Assembly: GCA_030761205.1 (NCBI GenBank)
Contig: JAULJL010000017.1
Span: 5,590,001-5,654,000 of the forward strand
DNA from: Fremontodendron californicum
Taxonomy: Eukaryota; Streptophyta; Magnoliopsida; Malvales; Malvaceae
Direction: 5' to 3'
DNA length: 64,000 nucleotides
Numbering within the stretch: position 1 is the stretch's first letter; the number at the start of each line of letters is the position of its first letter. Shown here in pieces: positions 47,892 through 61,535 of this stretch. Under the pieces are notes generated by a model, which made no database searches, was not told the DNA's origin, and worked only from the letters and a program-made list of their open reading frames with translations. The position numbers were made by a program, and so were the translations under genes.

Positions 47892-50800
47892 ATATTTCAT
47901 AGTTTACACAGCACTCTACTCCCAAGACAAAAGATATATATTGTTGAAAGTGAGCAGGAACAGGGGTCAAGGCTATTTTTGCATCATACAAATAAGGATT
48001 GCATTTCTTTTAGAGAGGTAGTGATGTGCTTGTAATTTGCGTGTAGATTGTACTTGCACTAACTTGGATATGAATTTTTTAATGAAAAATACAGGGAAAA
48101 TTGTCAATGTTTGATTAATATTTATCTGATCTATCTCTGTTAAAATCAAATTTGGCCTAAATAGATTGGCTTTGAACTGGGTTACTATGGTATAATTATT
48201 TTTTTTTAATTTTATTACATGCATGTTTATATTTTAATTTTTAGATTAGGTACATGTTTTAATTGGTGATAATAAAAATCTAAAAAATGGGATTTAATAG
48301 GATTGAATAATTGTAAATCTAATTTTCTTTGTATTATTATTTGCATCATGTACATAAAGTAAAAATGTGAAAAAATAATAATAATTAAAAAATTAAATTA
48401 AATTGAATAAAAAATATATATATATATATATATTTATATTTAGGATCTTTTCGTAAAATATAAATCCGACAATGAGCTTTCTCAGAAAAACTAATATATT
48501 TTTTGAATACTCTTAAAAGTGATAAAAATTTATTATAAAATGCTGGAAAACCTAAGGAAATTTTTAATATTTAAATAAGGAAATTTAATTAAGAATAAAA
48601 ATACCATTTTAGTTAAGACCATATAAGATAATATAAGACTAATTTGTACAGTCTTTAGGATGAGCATTGCAGGTGATTATAGCTTCATACATATAATTAA
48701 ACTCTCGAACTTAAATTTAAAATATAGATGAAATTTTTTTTTTATAATGTCTTAATCAAATTTAAAATTTCTTAAAAAAGATAGATAAAATTAAATGATG
48801 AATCACATCTCACCAAAAAATAATGGTGATTTTGTGAAGCGGTCTGCATGTAAGAGCTGTCGGTTTTTGCATGTTAACAGGGATGTTTTGGCTCATAATA
48901 TTAGCCAAAGCCGAGGGAGAGGTGGATAGTGCTTTGGTGTGGAATGGTATTTTACCTTCCTGTAACTCTCAATCATGCTTTAAATATTATGAATAATTCT
49001 TAAAAAAAATAAAAATAAAAAAAAGGAGGAATTAAATACTACAATTAGTACTTGATTATCAAAGACAGCAGCCATCTTGCAACAGCTTTTTGCACCCCCT
49101 GTTTTTTGTTGTTGTTGTTGTGATATTTATCTTTTATATAAAAATTTCAGACTACTAGCACGTTTAATCGTTACCGTCGTCTTCAAATCTCACTCTGTCA
49201 AATAAAGGAACTTTTTTTTCTTATTAATTTTATTTTTACTTTTTTCTGCACAGAATTTTCCTGGAAAGTCAGACCATGCTTGCATTAAACACAGCAGCCT
49301 ATAATTTCCCTAACTGCTAAAACCCAAACCTCAAAAACGATTTTCAATATCAAACAGCAATTAGAAATCAACCAATCCTTTTCGTAAGAATAGGAGGCCA
49401 TTTCATGTTTTTCATGTAGCCAAGCCAAGCCAACCCAGTAATTTACATTTTTTTTTTCTTTGTTTGTAATTTCCTCATCTGCCATCTTTTTTTTTAATGC
49501 ATGATAAGAAGGTTTCAAGATTCAGAACAACAATTTTCCATTCAAAGTTTTTGATGGGATACAAAAGCATCGGCCAATTAACAAAACTTAATTTGCCACA
49601 AACACCTTTTTTTTTTTTTTTTTCCTTTTAATCTATGAGACTACCAGAAAAATTCATCCCTGCATAAAGCCTCTGCAACTTTCTTGCTGAAGGGTGTCAA
49701 TTTGCATAGCAATAGAGAAACTGAACTTGGATCTACATATATGTAATTAATGACATCGAAATTTTATTTTTATTTTTATTTTTTTTTAACTATAAAGTGA
49801 TTGGACCAAAATACCAAATTTCCTTTGTTAAAATTTATGCAACAACTAGTGAAAAAGCTCTAAACTATTGGATTTGGGTCAACCTAATACGTCGCGAGAT
49901 GCAGCTTAGGGCCAGATGCAGTGGGAGAATGAAGACCAAGTCTCTTTCATGCCTGCCCAATATCTCAAGTTTAATTTCTTTTATTATTATTATATATATT
50001 CCCTGTTTCTGCAGTGTCAATGTCACTACTCCAAGTGCTTGTTACAATCATGAAATTCATGAGCTGCTGAGTGCAAAAGTCAGAGTCTTATACCTTTACC
50101 TTTGACTATCCTCTCCTCTTCCAAGTCTATAAACTCAAACAAACGTACAGATTGAACTTAACTGGATTTCAACTATGCTGGTGTCGCTGAGAACTCATAA
50201 TAATAATAATAATAATAATTACAACAACTCAATTTCCCACCATCTTTCACTGGGTTCACACACACACATGAAGAACTGAACGCATTGATTGATTTTTATA
50301 TATCTGATTTTACTCGTTAAGTTCTAATTTTTTTGACTCCTTCATACAAACATTATATATTTTCTTCTAAAACTTAATATATATCACCCAACAAAATTAT
50401 TAGGATTGACAAAAATATATATTACATATTATGCAAGCTTACCGATCATAACTATAAGATAGACAACTAATAAATTTACATTCAAATCTCAACATTTAAA
50501 ATTTATTGACTTTTTTGTAAAATAAAAAACGTGACCCAAGAAAGCATCGATCCACGTGTTCAAAACGAATCCAACCCGACCCAAGTAACCACCTAATTCA
50601 GAAACATATCATATGTAATTATTAAAATATAATTAATTAATTATAATTTAAAATTGTAATGAGTCTATCAAATATCTTATATTATATACCCACCCAAATA
50701 ATCATTTCCTCCACGCTAAAAATATAACCTTACAATTAGCAGCATGGCTGCACCTGCACATACCTCGACCTTTTTCTATCTTCTATCTTTTTCTTTTTTT

Positions 50801-52296
50801 TTTTCCTTTCATTTGATATTACATTTTACAACATGAATATCATTTATTAATATCTCATCCGAATTAGCAGTTTAAATTCTAAATTTTTTTAATTTTATTT
50901 ATTTTCCTTGAATTCATGCGAATAATTTTCACGAGATTTTGAAAATCACAAATTTTGAATGTAAGAAATTACAAGATACTTATTGTGATAATTATATTAA
51001 TTTTACCATGATCATCCTTATCTTGTTCGTCATGTTAATTATATTTTTTTCTACTTTGAAATTATACTAAAAAAAGTGCTGTAGCAATAGCGGCTGATTC
51101 AACTTTATTCAGCCGACCTAAAATATTTAAAAGGGCAACTGGCATTAGTTCATGAATGTGTATTAATAAACATACGATATGTAATGATTCTCTTTTTTAT
51201 AATTAAAGAGTTATGCCACTTCCTCACCAATTTTATTTCAAATTTTTGTATTCTTTGATATGGTATGTGATTATTGGATAAATTCAAATGCCGGATCTAC
51301 TAATTCATGGATACAGCAACTAATTCATAAACGAAATATTACAATCAAATCAATAATTACATGTTATATCAAAAAGTAAAAATAATTTGAAACAAAAATA
51401 TGAAACTAATAGTATTTTTCATAATTAAAAATGAAAGTTTTCTGTCTAAATCTTGAAGATGCAAATTCTTACATATGCGCTAAGAGACAAATTAATTTTT
51501 TGAGCAAATTGGGACGGCTTCATGCTTTTATTATCAAAGCAAGGGCTCCTAAACTAAAAGTTTTGAAGTTAAATTTATAGAAAAGGCTAGACGAGGGTTT
51601 GACTCTCCTTCATTATTTTTTAATTTTTGTTATATTTTTAATTATCATTTATAAGTATAATTTTTATAATTAATGAGTAAATTATATACATACGAATGAC
51701 ATAAATAGAAAAATTAAAAATAAAAAAAATAATAGATTGTATCCTAATCCATAGACGAGACATATTACTAAATTGTTTACCCTAGGATTTAATAATGGTC
51801 GATTTTGTATCGACAAATATAAAAAATAGAGAAAAGGAAGAGAGAGAGACACACACTTGGGGATGGCTACGGTAAGAAAACGAGATTCCAGTCCGACATC
51901 AAAGTGACCAAATTAGAAATTAATTAAATTTATTATTTTGAAAGAAAAGTCCTTATAATTATGTCATTCTCTTTATTAATTACTTTTAGTATTATTGGAT
52001 ATATACTTAATACTTTTATGTACATAATGATATAATTAATTAACCATGTTTAGGCAAATATTTTTATGGTTTAAGTTGAGATCTTCTCTTAAAAATAAAA
52101 ACGAATGCTATAGATCGAATGGATTTTTTTTATTTTTTTAAAAATTAGATGACTCAATTAATAAGGAGTTTAAGTTATATTTGTAAAGTTTTGGTTAATG
52201 GATATAGATCATGATTAATTAAAAAGATTAGAAGTCATCGAAAACAAGAAGAGTATGAATTGAGGCGTAGGATAGATCACTCTTTTTAAAACGTTT

Positions 52297-52364
52297 CGTG
52301 TCAGTGATATAACGGTTTGATTGATCATGTCGTGTCAGTGATATAACGGTTTGATTGATCATGC
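52297..52364 (+). repeat. Tandem duplication, 34 bp period
   Basis: Two nearly identical adjacent units of CGTGTCAGTGATATAACGG..GATCATG, followed by a third, degenerate start (CGTACCCAAGATATAACAAT). Confidence 0.85.
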
Positions 52365-53455
52365 CGTACCCAAGATATAACAATCCAACGTGCACCGTTG
52401 TAAAGAAAGCTCTATTCCATCATTTTTTTTTTGCCCAAGAAATGTTGGAATGGTAAATTTAATTTTGAATTAAGACAAGATAAATGTTAATAGAATTAAC
52501 AAAAGAATGGATTAATGAAGGGAAATAATAAAAGAGAGTTGTGTTTTCTGGACGATGTTTTAAATGAAAAATACGGCTGTTTATAGGTGCTTTCAGATCA
52601 ACATAATTTCAATCTCAATATTGGATTTTTTCTTTCAAAAATGTCATTTTATGTCCCCACATTTTACCATTTTTTAAACGAGCTCCAAATCATGATTTTT
52701 CTTCACTGATATCTTCCAAATAATTTAAAAGTGTGATCTGGAAGTTTTCATAATTTTTGGAACTCATTTGGTATTTTTTTCGGGATTTATCTGCTTGAAT
52801 TACTACATAGGAGACCCGAGATATGACCATTTTGCAAATGAACTCTGAATCAAGATTTTAATAACCAACAGTTTATAAAATAAATAGAGTAATTGAATGA
52901 AGCAATTCGAAAGCTGAAGTTAAACTTACGGTTTCAACATGTAAAACTTGATAGCCATGTTAATTAATGTTCTCTCAATTACAAAATTTAATTAGAAACC
53001 GATTAAAAAAAATTATTATCAAAATATTCAACATCTTCGAGTAAAGAAAAATATTGTAGCAATACTTAGGAGCATGCATTTTTTTTTTTGTTAGCAAAAA
53101 GTAGAGTACATCGAAATGGAAAATGAGCTAAATGCCATTAACTCTTAGGTTTAGAACACTATTTTGTTTGTTCTTTCTCAAAATCTTATGCTTTTTTATT
53201 AAGAAATAAAAAGGGTCAAATTTGACCTTTAATGAGAATAATATTTGGGTAGATCATGACCCAGACAACTGGGTACCCCAGCTGCTTGCCGGCATTTTTA
53301 TTTTATTCATTTCATCCCAAAAAAAAGTTATTTTATTTTATTAATTTGGCATTAAAGTACATACAAAAGAAGAGGTGGCGAAAGCTGTTTAAAGCACATG
53401 TCTTGTAGGAATTATTGGGGAGGTCATGTTTCATCCTCGTGCATAATATTAATGT

Positions 53456-53480
53456 TTATATTATATTATATTATATTATA
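53456..53480. repeat. (TTATA)5 pentanucleotide microsatellite
   Basis: Five perfect TTATA units. Confidence 0.9.
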
Positions 53481-54470
53481 CCTTTCTCACCTTATCTAAA
53501 ATCCAAAATAAATTTTGCACGCTTGTGTTTATAAAAAGTGAGAAACTTTGCATTTTGAAAGAAGAACAAAAGAGGAAGAAAAAAAAAAAAACACAAGAGC
53601 AGACGTACGTACTCCATGACAAAAAATATATATTTTTTTTAATGATAAAATGCAATATAATTTAAAAACACAATGATTAAGACTCAATTTTGTTATTATT
53701 TTTTGTTTTCAAAATAAATACTTGTATTTTGAAAAGTTAATAAAAATGTGTAATTTTACTGTTATATTAAATAATTTTATACTTGAATATATATATTGCA
53801 CTTAATCTTTTTTTTATATATATATTTATATATTGCACTTAATCATTTGCTCAGTTCTTGTCAAATACGATTTACTTTTTATATTTTTCGCTTTTAATTT
53901 TCGATAATTTTTAAGGAAGTAAAAAGTAAATGAGAAAAAGCAAGCGAGTAAATTAGTAAATAACCAAAATTTGGCCAAAAAACAAAAGTAAATAACCAAA
54001 ACCATGGCAAAAAAAAAAAAAAACCAAAATCATGCCTAAAAAATAAATAACTTAAATGGAACCTAAGTAAACCAACATCAACTAAGTCTCTCTTTTTACC
54101 CTTTGTTGCTTTTGGTTGCTCCTAATTATATCATAGATATGTATAATACTCTTATAGACTATGCCTTCTTGTGTTTTATCATGATGGTTGCTCCTAATTA
54201 TATCCGCTAGATGTGAACAAGTTAAGTGTCAAATCATATTAAAACAAGAATTATTCGTATTATTCGATTACGATTTTGTTTGCTTAAATGTTAATTGATT
54301 GAGATTTGACGTAACATATAATATTATCTTTTATATCACTTAAAATCACAAATTAATATTCATATTTCATAGTAAAATTATAAGAATATATATTCACATA
54401 ACTTGACTTATATTAATTAAATAAGTACTCATTTACTACGTTAAAAACTTTGATTATAATAATATATATC

Positions 54471-54794
54471 TGTTAAGCATCTAATTTAAAATCAATTGAT
54501 GATAAGTGGAGAGATCCAATTTAAATATAAGATCACAAATAATTCAAGACTTAACCGATGTGGGATAACCCCACTTTAACAGGCCCCATCACGTGTAGGT
54601 GGATACCGAGAAGCCTACTACGTGACAAACTCAGAAGAGGTATAAGGCAGAAACAACAGAACAGAACCTGGGCTCTGATACTATGTTAAGCATCCAACCT
54701 AAAACCAATTGGTGACAAATAGATAGGCCTAACTTGAATATAAGATCACAAGCAATCCAAAACTTAATCGATGTGGAATAACCTCAATTTAACA
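54471..54794 (-). mobile_element. Complete TRIM (terminal-repeat retrotransposon in miniature)
   Basis: A 324 bp element with two 111 bp direct terminal repeats (54471-54581 and 54684-54794), each starting TGTTAAGCAT and ending TTTAACA or TTAACA. The 5 bp target duplication ATATC flanks it (54466-54470 and 54795-54799). On the minus strand TAGTATCAGAGC (54672-54683) abuts the 5' repeat, one mismatch from the tRNA-iMet primer site TGGTATCAGAGC. The purine-rich GATGGGGCC (54582-54590) abuts the 3' repeat. There is no coding sequence, so it depends on an autonomous element. Confidence 0.92.
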
Positions 54795-56374
54795 ATATCA
54801 GGTTAAAATTTCGTGATAATTCTTATATAATCTAATCTGTAAGATTATTATGACTTCGGATGCCCATAAATTAATCTAAACCTAGCATGCATATTGCATG
54901 CGTAAAAAGGTTTTTAATTATTAATTTTTTTGTATGAAAGTACTATGATTGAGGTAGCAACTAGCAATGTACTGTCGAGTTTGATCATATAAAAGAGAGA
55001 GAGAGACGTGTAAAGCAAACACTTGATAAAATCCCATATATATGGTTTAAAGCATGTCAAGATTTTCATGGAAACCGTATTATCCATATAGCTAGTGTGA
55101 GTGTCGGTAACCTCAAAATATTACGGATTAATTGAAAAAAGTGCTCAATCATGTTGTTAGGAATTTGTAAGGCTCGACTCAACCAGTCCCCTTCAAAAGC
55201 TTATTTGATATTAAAAAAAAATTAAATTAAAGCATATGCTTTAAATATTATATATTACCCCACAGGGCCAGTAAATTAAGAAGCTGATGATGATTATCAG
55301 GTCAATATTTCGATTATGGTGGGCTGAACAAAATCACCCATTTTCAAGCCCTAATACATTTAAGTTTTAACTATGTAAAGGTTACCAAAATAAAAACACT
55401 CCTCCCATATAATGAAGATAAAAAAAAAGTTTGGTGAATCATCTGATCTATTAATTATATATTTCCCTTGAGAGTGAAGCAAAAGTTTCCTTTATGACCA
55501 GTCTTCCTTAATTTTAGTGTAATTTATTCTCTCCCAAGAAAAGTTAGGAAAAATTTTTCAATGGTAGAAAAACTTATCTGCCTCTTGTTTATTGAATTCT
55601 AATTTTGTGCAACCTCATACATAGAAAATTATAGACTAAAATATTAAAAAAACTCATGAATTATTTCATTTTTTTTAGATAAATTTATATATTTTTATCG
55701 TACTCAAATAAATTTTTATTTCAAATAAAATATTGATTTATGTGAAGAGATTATATAAATTAAATATTAACAATTTATTTGGGTATAAATTAAAGATTAA
55801 TGAATTATTTGAATGTAAATTAAAGATTAAAAATTTACTTGTTTGCAACAAAAGTATAAGAAATTATCTAAATAAAGTGATAAAGTTCATGAATTTTTTT
55901 TATTATTTTAGTCAAAATTGTAGTATTTCAAAACTATCCACGTTTGCAATCCTTGAAGTCCTCTTGAAGTTTTTATTCAATTCAAGTCAGCATTTGAATT
56001 GTATAAAAAATATAATTTGATTTTTTATTCCAATAATTTTCAAAGCATGCATTTTAATTTATATAATTATGAACATATTTAGATCTGTTAAATCAGCAGG
56101 GTCTTTTCGATCTTTAGCATGAAAAGGACTATTACAAATTTAACATGAACCCATTTTTATGCTTATAAATTTATATTACTGAAAATTTGAATTCAACAAT
56201 ATATACAATATTTCTTATGTAATTTCATGGAAAAAAAATAATATATTCCTTTTCCTCTTTTATCAACTAAAGATTAATTAAAAGTAATGCAAAAAGAAGC
56301 CAGCGTAAATTCTATGTATTTTAAAATAATAATAATAATAATATCATGAATAGCTCTTGAAATTAATCAAATTT

Positions 56375-56458
56375 GTCAATGTGATACTTGTACTTTAAAA
56401 ATGTTCGATGTAGTACCTGTACTATCAAACCGTATATCAATGTGGTACCTTGATCTAA
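56375..56458 (+). repeat. Three degenerate GTGGTACC-type repeats
   Basis: Three successive units vary on TGTCAATGTGGTACCTGTAC, about 30 bp apart, followed by TGATGATGTGGCATTGACTA. I have seen this arrangement repeatedly in plant intergenic DNA and take it for a dispersed non-coding repeat of unknown class. Confidence 0.5.
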
Positions 56459-57826
56459 CACCGTTAAATATAGATGATGATGTGGCATTGACTAATCAAG
56501 TGATGACACATGGCAGCACCTACTTTTTTAGAAATTAATATCTGAATTTTTATTACAAAAATTTTAAAAAGGAAAATATTTTAAAAAATATTTTTTAAAA
56601 ATTAAAATTATATTTTTAAAAATTAATATCTAATTTTTTTAAAAAAATTATATTAAAATTTTAAATATGTTTACTCAAACAAAACAGCTGAAATCATAAT
56701 TAAGAATTTAGGTAATTGTCAAATATGCTTAAGGTCAAGGCATTGTGCCAACAGAAAAGAGATTGTCCAATAAAAAAAGATAATATTAGTATATATAAAA
56801 AGTTTGAAAATTCTCCAACTATATATATATATATTTTTTAAATCTTCACGAGATCATGACAAAACTGAACTAAGTAGAATTGTACCAAAGCTGCTTTCTC
56901 TCATTTTGCCTTTCTATCCAACTTGTATATGACTTTATTGGCTAATGATACACTAAATTCCCTATATCCATGATGTTGCTTTCTTTTTAAGAAATTTATC
57001 TTTAACAACAAAAAGTTTTCCAAGCAATTTTTTTTAAATTGAAATTTTCATCTTTTTATAGCATAAAAGATATTATATTGTAATAAGTTATATACTACAA
57101 ATCGCCAATTTTTTTAATACGTTAGTAGAATGTTGGATCTTATTTTCAATGACAAGGGTTCAATATTTGACAACCTGATCAATTACCAAAATATATATGT
57201 ACCACAAATCATATTTCATAGCAATATTAAACATAAAAAATATTGCTACAAATTAATATTTTTCTGAAATACTATTATTTGCAACATTTTACAGTAATTT
57301 ATATCTTGTGCTACTGTTAACTAAAAAAACACTTTTGCATCATATAAAAAGATCTTATACTACAAAATATCGGAGATTACAAACTAAATTTTGCAGCGAA
57401 AGGGTGTATATGTATTAATTTGTGCAACACCTTGTAATATTACATAAAAAATTCGTTATTAAATGTCACATTATTTGTTGTAATTTTTTTTTTTTAAATC
57501 TCTACATAATTAATTAAAATATACATGAGACTAATTAAACTAGCTTAAATTTTTATGTTTAGGGATTTTTTTTTAATTTGGTTGAGATGGACAATTAATC
57601 TCTTAATCAAAGAAAGCAATTTTCCAATTAGGTGACCTAATGTCTGCGGCTAGGTTAATTAAGAGTAGTCAACTGCTAAAATATATTATATATGACCCAA
57701 GTCCTTTATTTTTGACTTTTTTTTTATTATATTATATGATTCTTGAAAGAATTTTATTTAGCTGAGAAAAAATATTTAATATTCGAAGCAAATATTTTTG
57801 GTAGCATTTAAAGGCCGAAAGTAACC

Positions 57827-57990
57827 AATATTTGGTTGGTTGGAATGGTAAAGTAACTCCAACCCTCAAGATGAGAACTAAATGTTCGAATCTTGAAAGT
57901 CACCAATGTTGGGAGAATTTTACCATTACATTCTCGGTCCGACAAGGATTAATATTCCATCTACCATAAAATGAACATAAAAAAAACACC
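57827..57990 (+). mobile_element. Possible SINE of a second family
   Basis: A box A-like TGGTTGGAATGGTAAAG, a good box B-like TGTTCGAATCTTG about 45 bp later, a non-tRNA body (CGGTCCGACAAGGATTAA) and a terminal A8 run. Target duplications are not evident. Confidence 0.4.
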
Positions 57991-59844
57991 TTGAGTTTTT
58001 AGAAGAAAAAAAAGAAGCTGAAAGTAACATATATTTGTCCCACGCATGAGCACCGAGCACTAGCTGCTTTTCTTGACCCTTTCAAATTTCAACACTAATA
58101 TTATGCAAAATTGTCAATTTCCGAACAATGGCAAATATTTTTTTCTATATATTTATTTTTCTGTCGAAAAATATTTGTATATATAGTGCCAAATTCATCA
58201 AAAAGAAAATGCAACTCCATGTGTTTAAATTATGCAATTAAAAAAAAAAAAAGAAAAACATTATCCTCTTTTTGTCTTGTCTTGAATATTCTTTAGGAAA
58301 AAAATAAATTAAGTTCAATAAATTCCTTAAGCATTGGTTATGACATGATCATTAACAATAATATAAGTCATTGGGTCCGGCTATCCTCTATTATTTTTTT
58401 AATAAATCAATCTTTAATTACTATTCATAAGTATAATTTTTACAAATAATAAGTAGATTTTACAAATATAAATAATAATAATAAATATATTAAAAAATAA
58501 TCGATACAAAAAAAAAGTGATGGACTAAATCTAACCCGTAATAATAAGATATACTGATATAGTATCTCATTTTGGAAAACTTTTTTAACTTTAAGTTAGA
58601 TGGAGCTATTGGCAAAAAGTAAATTAGATGGAGCTGGTATAACTAAAGGAATATTATGTGAGAAAGAATTACTTTGCCATCATGTAAAAAACCTCGAAAA
58701 ATGATTTTTTTTCCTAATTTAAAAAATTAAACCTATGACAGTTCATAACTGCAAGACCTTTGAAAAGAAAGATTTAGTATTAATCTGTAACACAGACATA
58801 TATACAACTGTAAAGAAGAAGAATATAAGACTAAATAAAAAATAGCAAATGATATATAATTAAGCGAACAAGTTTCCCTTTTACTATATAAGATAAAAGA
58901 ACTACTAAAAAAATGATAATACTAAAGAGATATCGATTGAACTAAATTAACAATTTGGGATTCTTCAACAACTATGTTTCTTGATACTTTTATCTTAATG
59001 GTAAAACTATACGTATCTCCACAGCAAAACAGATGAGATAACTTCACTTAAAGCCAAAGCCAAAGCAAGGGAAAAAGATGGTTGCCTATATATATATATA
59101 TGCTTCCTCCCTCTTCTTTTTTTTGTTTTGTTTTGGTATTGAACTGGGTTTGAGTGGTTGAGTTTTGACCAATTAAAACACTAAGATAAAAATCTACTTG
59201 TTGTGTAGCAATAAACTTTTGAACTCACAAAGTAATTAGCCAGTTATAAATAAAATATTTAGCCACTCAATTGCCGGTTGAATACCTTGGAGTCTTGGAG
59301 TTGAGCTGCTGAAGTACTGCATGAAAAGTTCATGCACTTGTGCACATATATCATTCTATCCAAATCAATTGTATATATATATATCCCCACATTTTTTTGA
59401 CCACTCAGACCTATCCCATCACCACACTTCAATAGGAGAGTGATATATATTAAGAAGAAAGTAAATCTTATAACACGAATATAACACATTAAATATATAT
59501 AAAAATAATATAATATAATAAATATGATATGTTTAATATATATGTTATATTTATATTTAAAATTTTGATATATATAATAATTTATTTTATATTATATAAT
59601 TAACATAAAAAAACATATAAAAATTAGACACGCATAGTCGCAGACACGAACTATTAAATCTGAAAAGGAGATTTCCTGGAAATTATGGGCGTGGTGGATA
59701 TGCCTTTTGAAAAGTATGAAATAATAAAAAAAATAATAATAATGTAATAGTACACTTTTGACTTTTTTTGTACAGCCCAACTTTTGCTTTGGTGTTTTTG
59801 TCTCGACTCTCGTCATGTTATGTACTAATATTTATATATAACCC

Positions 59845-59852
59845 TATAAATA
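59845..59852 (+). promoter_or_regulatory. TATA box of the MYB gene
   Basis: TATAAATA lies 114 bp before the ATG at 59959, giving a predicted leader of about 80 bases. Confidence 0.6.
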
Positions 59853-59958
59853 CTGTTATTTTGAGCTTTATAATTATAATCAGTTCTCAGCATCTCCAAA
59901 CAGAGCTAACAAGGCAACAGCCAAACGTTGTTGAGCTTTGAGACAGAGAGAAAAAACA

Positions 59959-61535
59959 ATGGGAAGAGCTCCATGCTGTGAGAAAATGGGACTGAAGAAA
60001 GGTCCTTGGACCTCTGAAGAAGATCAGATTCTCATCAATTACATTAAACTCTACGGTCATGGCAACTGGCGAGCACTCCCAAAACAAGCTGGTAATTTTA
60101 CTTGTTTAACAAAAAAAAAAAGGATCAAATTTTCATATTCTTGGTTTGTTTCAACATCTCCATCAAGCTTTATTGAGTGTAATTTAGTAGTATTTGGTTT
60201 TTGATCATCTTTTTCTTCTTTTTTTTTCCAGGTTTATTGAGGTGTGGAAAGAGTTGCAGACTACGTTGGACAAACTATTTGAGGCCAGACATTAAACGAG
60301 GGAATTTCACCAGGGAAGAAGAGGATACCATTATCAACTTACATGAAATGCTTGGTAATAGGTGCGTATTGATTGCATTATTAATTCCTCTTGGTTCCCA
60401 TAAACTTAACAGATACATATTTGAAACTTTCAGCTTCATTAGCTTAAAACAATACATGAACTAAAACCAAAATTAGTAGGATTTAAGTTCATCCATTTTT
60501 ACATATGAAGATCAATTAAGGTATTGAGCAGTGAAAAAAAATTGATTGATCCATTTTTTATTGGGCAGTTTCTAGTTTTTTTTATTGTAGTTTGAACTTT
60601 GAAGATATCCGAATATGCTGTTTATTAATAGAGCACATTGGTTTGATAACCATTTTTAATCAATTTGGTTATAAATATAATCATAGAAACATGTGGGACT
60701 GAGAAGATTCCTTGCTGTGATTGTCATAAACACCTTTCAAAGTTAAAAAATAAAATAAAAAATACTAGTAAATCTCATACAAGATTAGCACTTTGGTTAG
60801 AGTACTTAACTTTTCTCCTTTCTGACACTAAAAAACAAGTCATTTCATCATTTATTCATTAAAAATTACTGCCAAAAGCAAGATCACCATATTGTTTACT
60901 CCTTGGCCTAAGCAGATTCTGATTCTCCTTTGGTTTTTTCTTTTCTATTTTTTTTTTTCAGATGGTCGGCTATCGCGGCGAAATTACCGGGACGAACAGA
61001 CAATGAAATTAAAAATGTATGGCACACCCACTTGAAGAAGAGGCTGGAACAGAACCATGGCTCTAATGACAACAAGAGACGAGCCAAAGGCAATATTGAT
61101 TCATCCAAGGACATCATAAAAGAACAAGAACCCGTGAATTTTGTAAGCCCTGCTGTAAGTACTGCTGCTGCAGATCTTAGCCCCGGATGCAGGCCAGTTT
61201 CCCCACCAGAATCGAGCAGCGAGGTTTCCACAGTAACGACAAGCGAAAACAATAGTAACACGTGCATGTCGACGAAGACTGAAACGCATGAAGATTTGTC
61301 TGAAATCGATGAGAACTTCTGGTCAGAAGTTTTGTCGGCTGACAATTCAAGCATGGCTAGCGAATTTCAAGTTGATGGTTCTGACCCACAACCTCATTAT
61401 CAGTACTTTCCAAGCTCCCCACTCTCAAAATTGGAACCAGTCAATGACTTTGGTTCAAATCTATATGATAGTGATACTAACATGGATTTTTGGTATAATC
61501 TTTTCACAAGAGCTGGGGGTTTACCAGAAATTTGA
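59959..61535 (+). CDS. MYB14: R2R3-MYB transcription factor, subgroup 2 (MYB14/MYB15-like), three exons
   Basis: Exons 59959-60091, 60232-60361 and 60962-61535 with GT..AG introns of 140 and 600 bp; 837 nt, 278 residues. The intron positions, inside R2 (at Ala44) and in R3 (at Arg88), are the usual ones for R2R3-MYB genes. R2 has Trp17, Trp37 and Trp57; R3 has Phe70, Trp89 and Trp108. The N-terminus MGRAPCCEKMGLKKGPW is typical. The bHLH-interaction signature in R3 is absent. The subgroup 2 motif IDENFWSEVL stands at residues 203-212, and the end FWYNLFTRAGGLPEI is shared with MYB14 and MYB15. These nuclear factors act in cold, stress and phenylpropanoid or stilbene responses. ATG 59959 is chosen over an in-frame ATG at 59938 because MGRAPCC is the invariant family start. 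Lying beyond RUS2, it is the likely MYB14 orthologue. Confidence 0.96.

Larger units (their letters stand above)
47892..54470. other. Gene-free AT-rich intergenic region
   Basis: No supported gene. Visible items: an (AT)n tract near 48414-48432, an (ATA)n tract near 50199-50218, a possible fifth decayed copy of the SINE family at about 50435-50528, a foldback-like AT-rich segment at 51595-51766 resembling 58372-58550, and T- and A-rich DNA at 52560-52870 with the texture of an old LTR. Confidence 0.55.
54800..59840. other. Gene-free AT-rich region upstream of the MYB gene
   Basis: No supported gene. It holds small repeats (listed separately at 56375 and 57827), a tRNA-box-like remnant at about 57118-57175 (GTTAGTAGAATG..GGGTTCAATATTTG), and an AT-rich segment at 59460-59610 resembling the ACACGAATATAAC repeats. 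Confidence 0.55.

Noticed and set aside
59938..59958. Upstream in-frame ATG of the MYB gene (MRQREKT extension)
   Set aside because: The MGRAPCC start is near-universal for this MYB class, so the extension is probably leader sequence.
60908..61354. 148-codon minus-strand frame opposite MYB exon 3
   Set aside because: Antisense shadow of the MYB coding exon.
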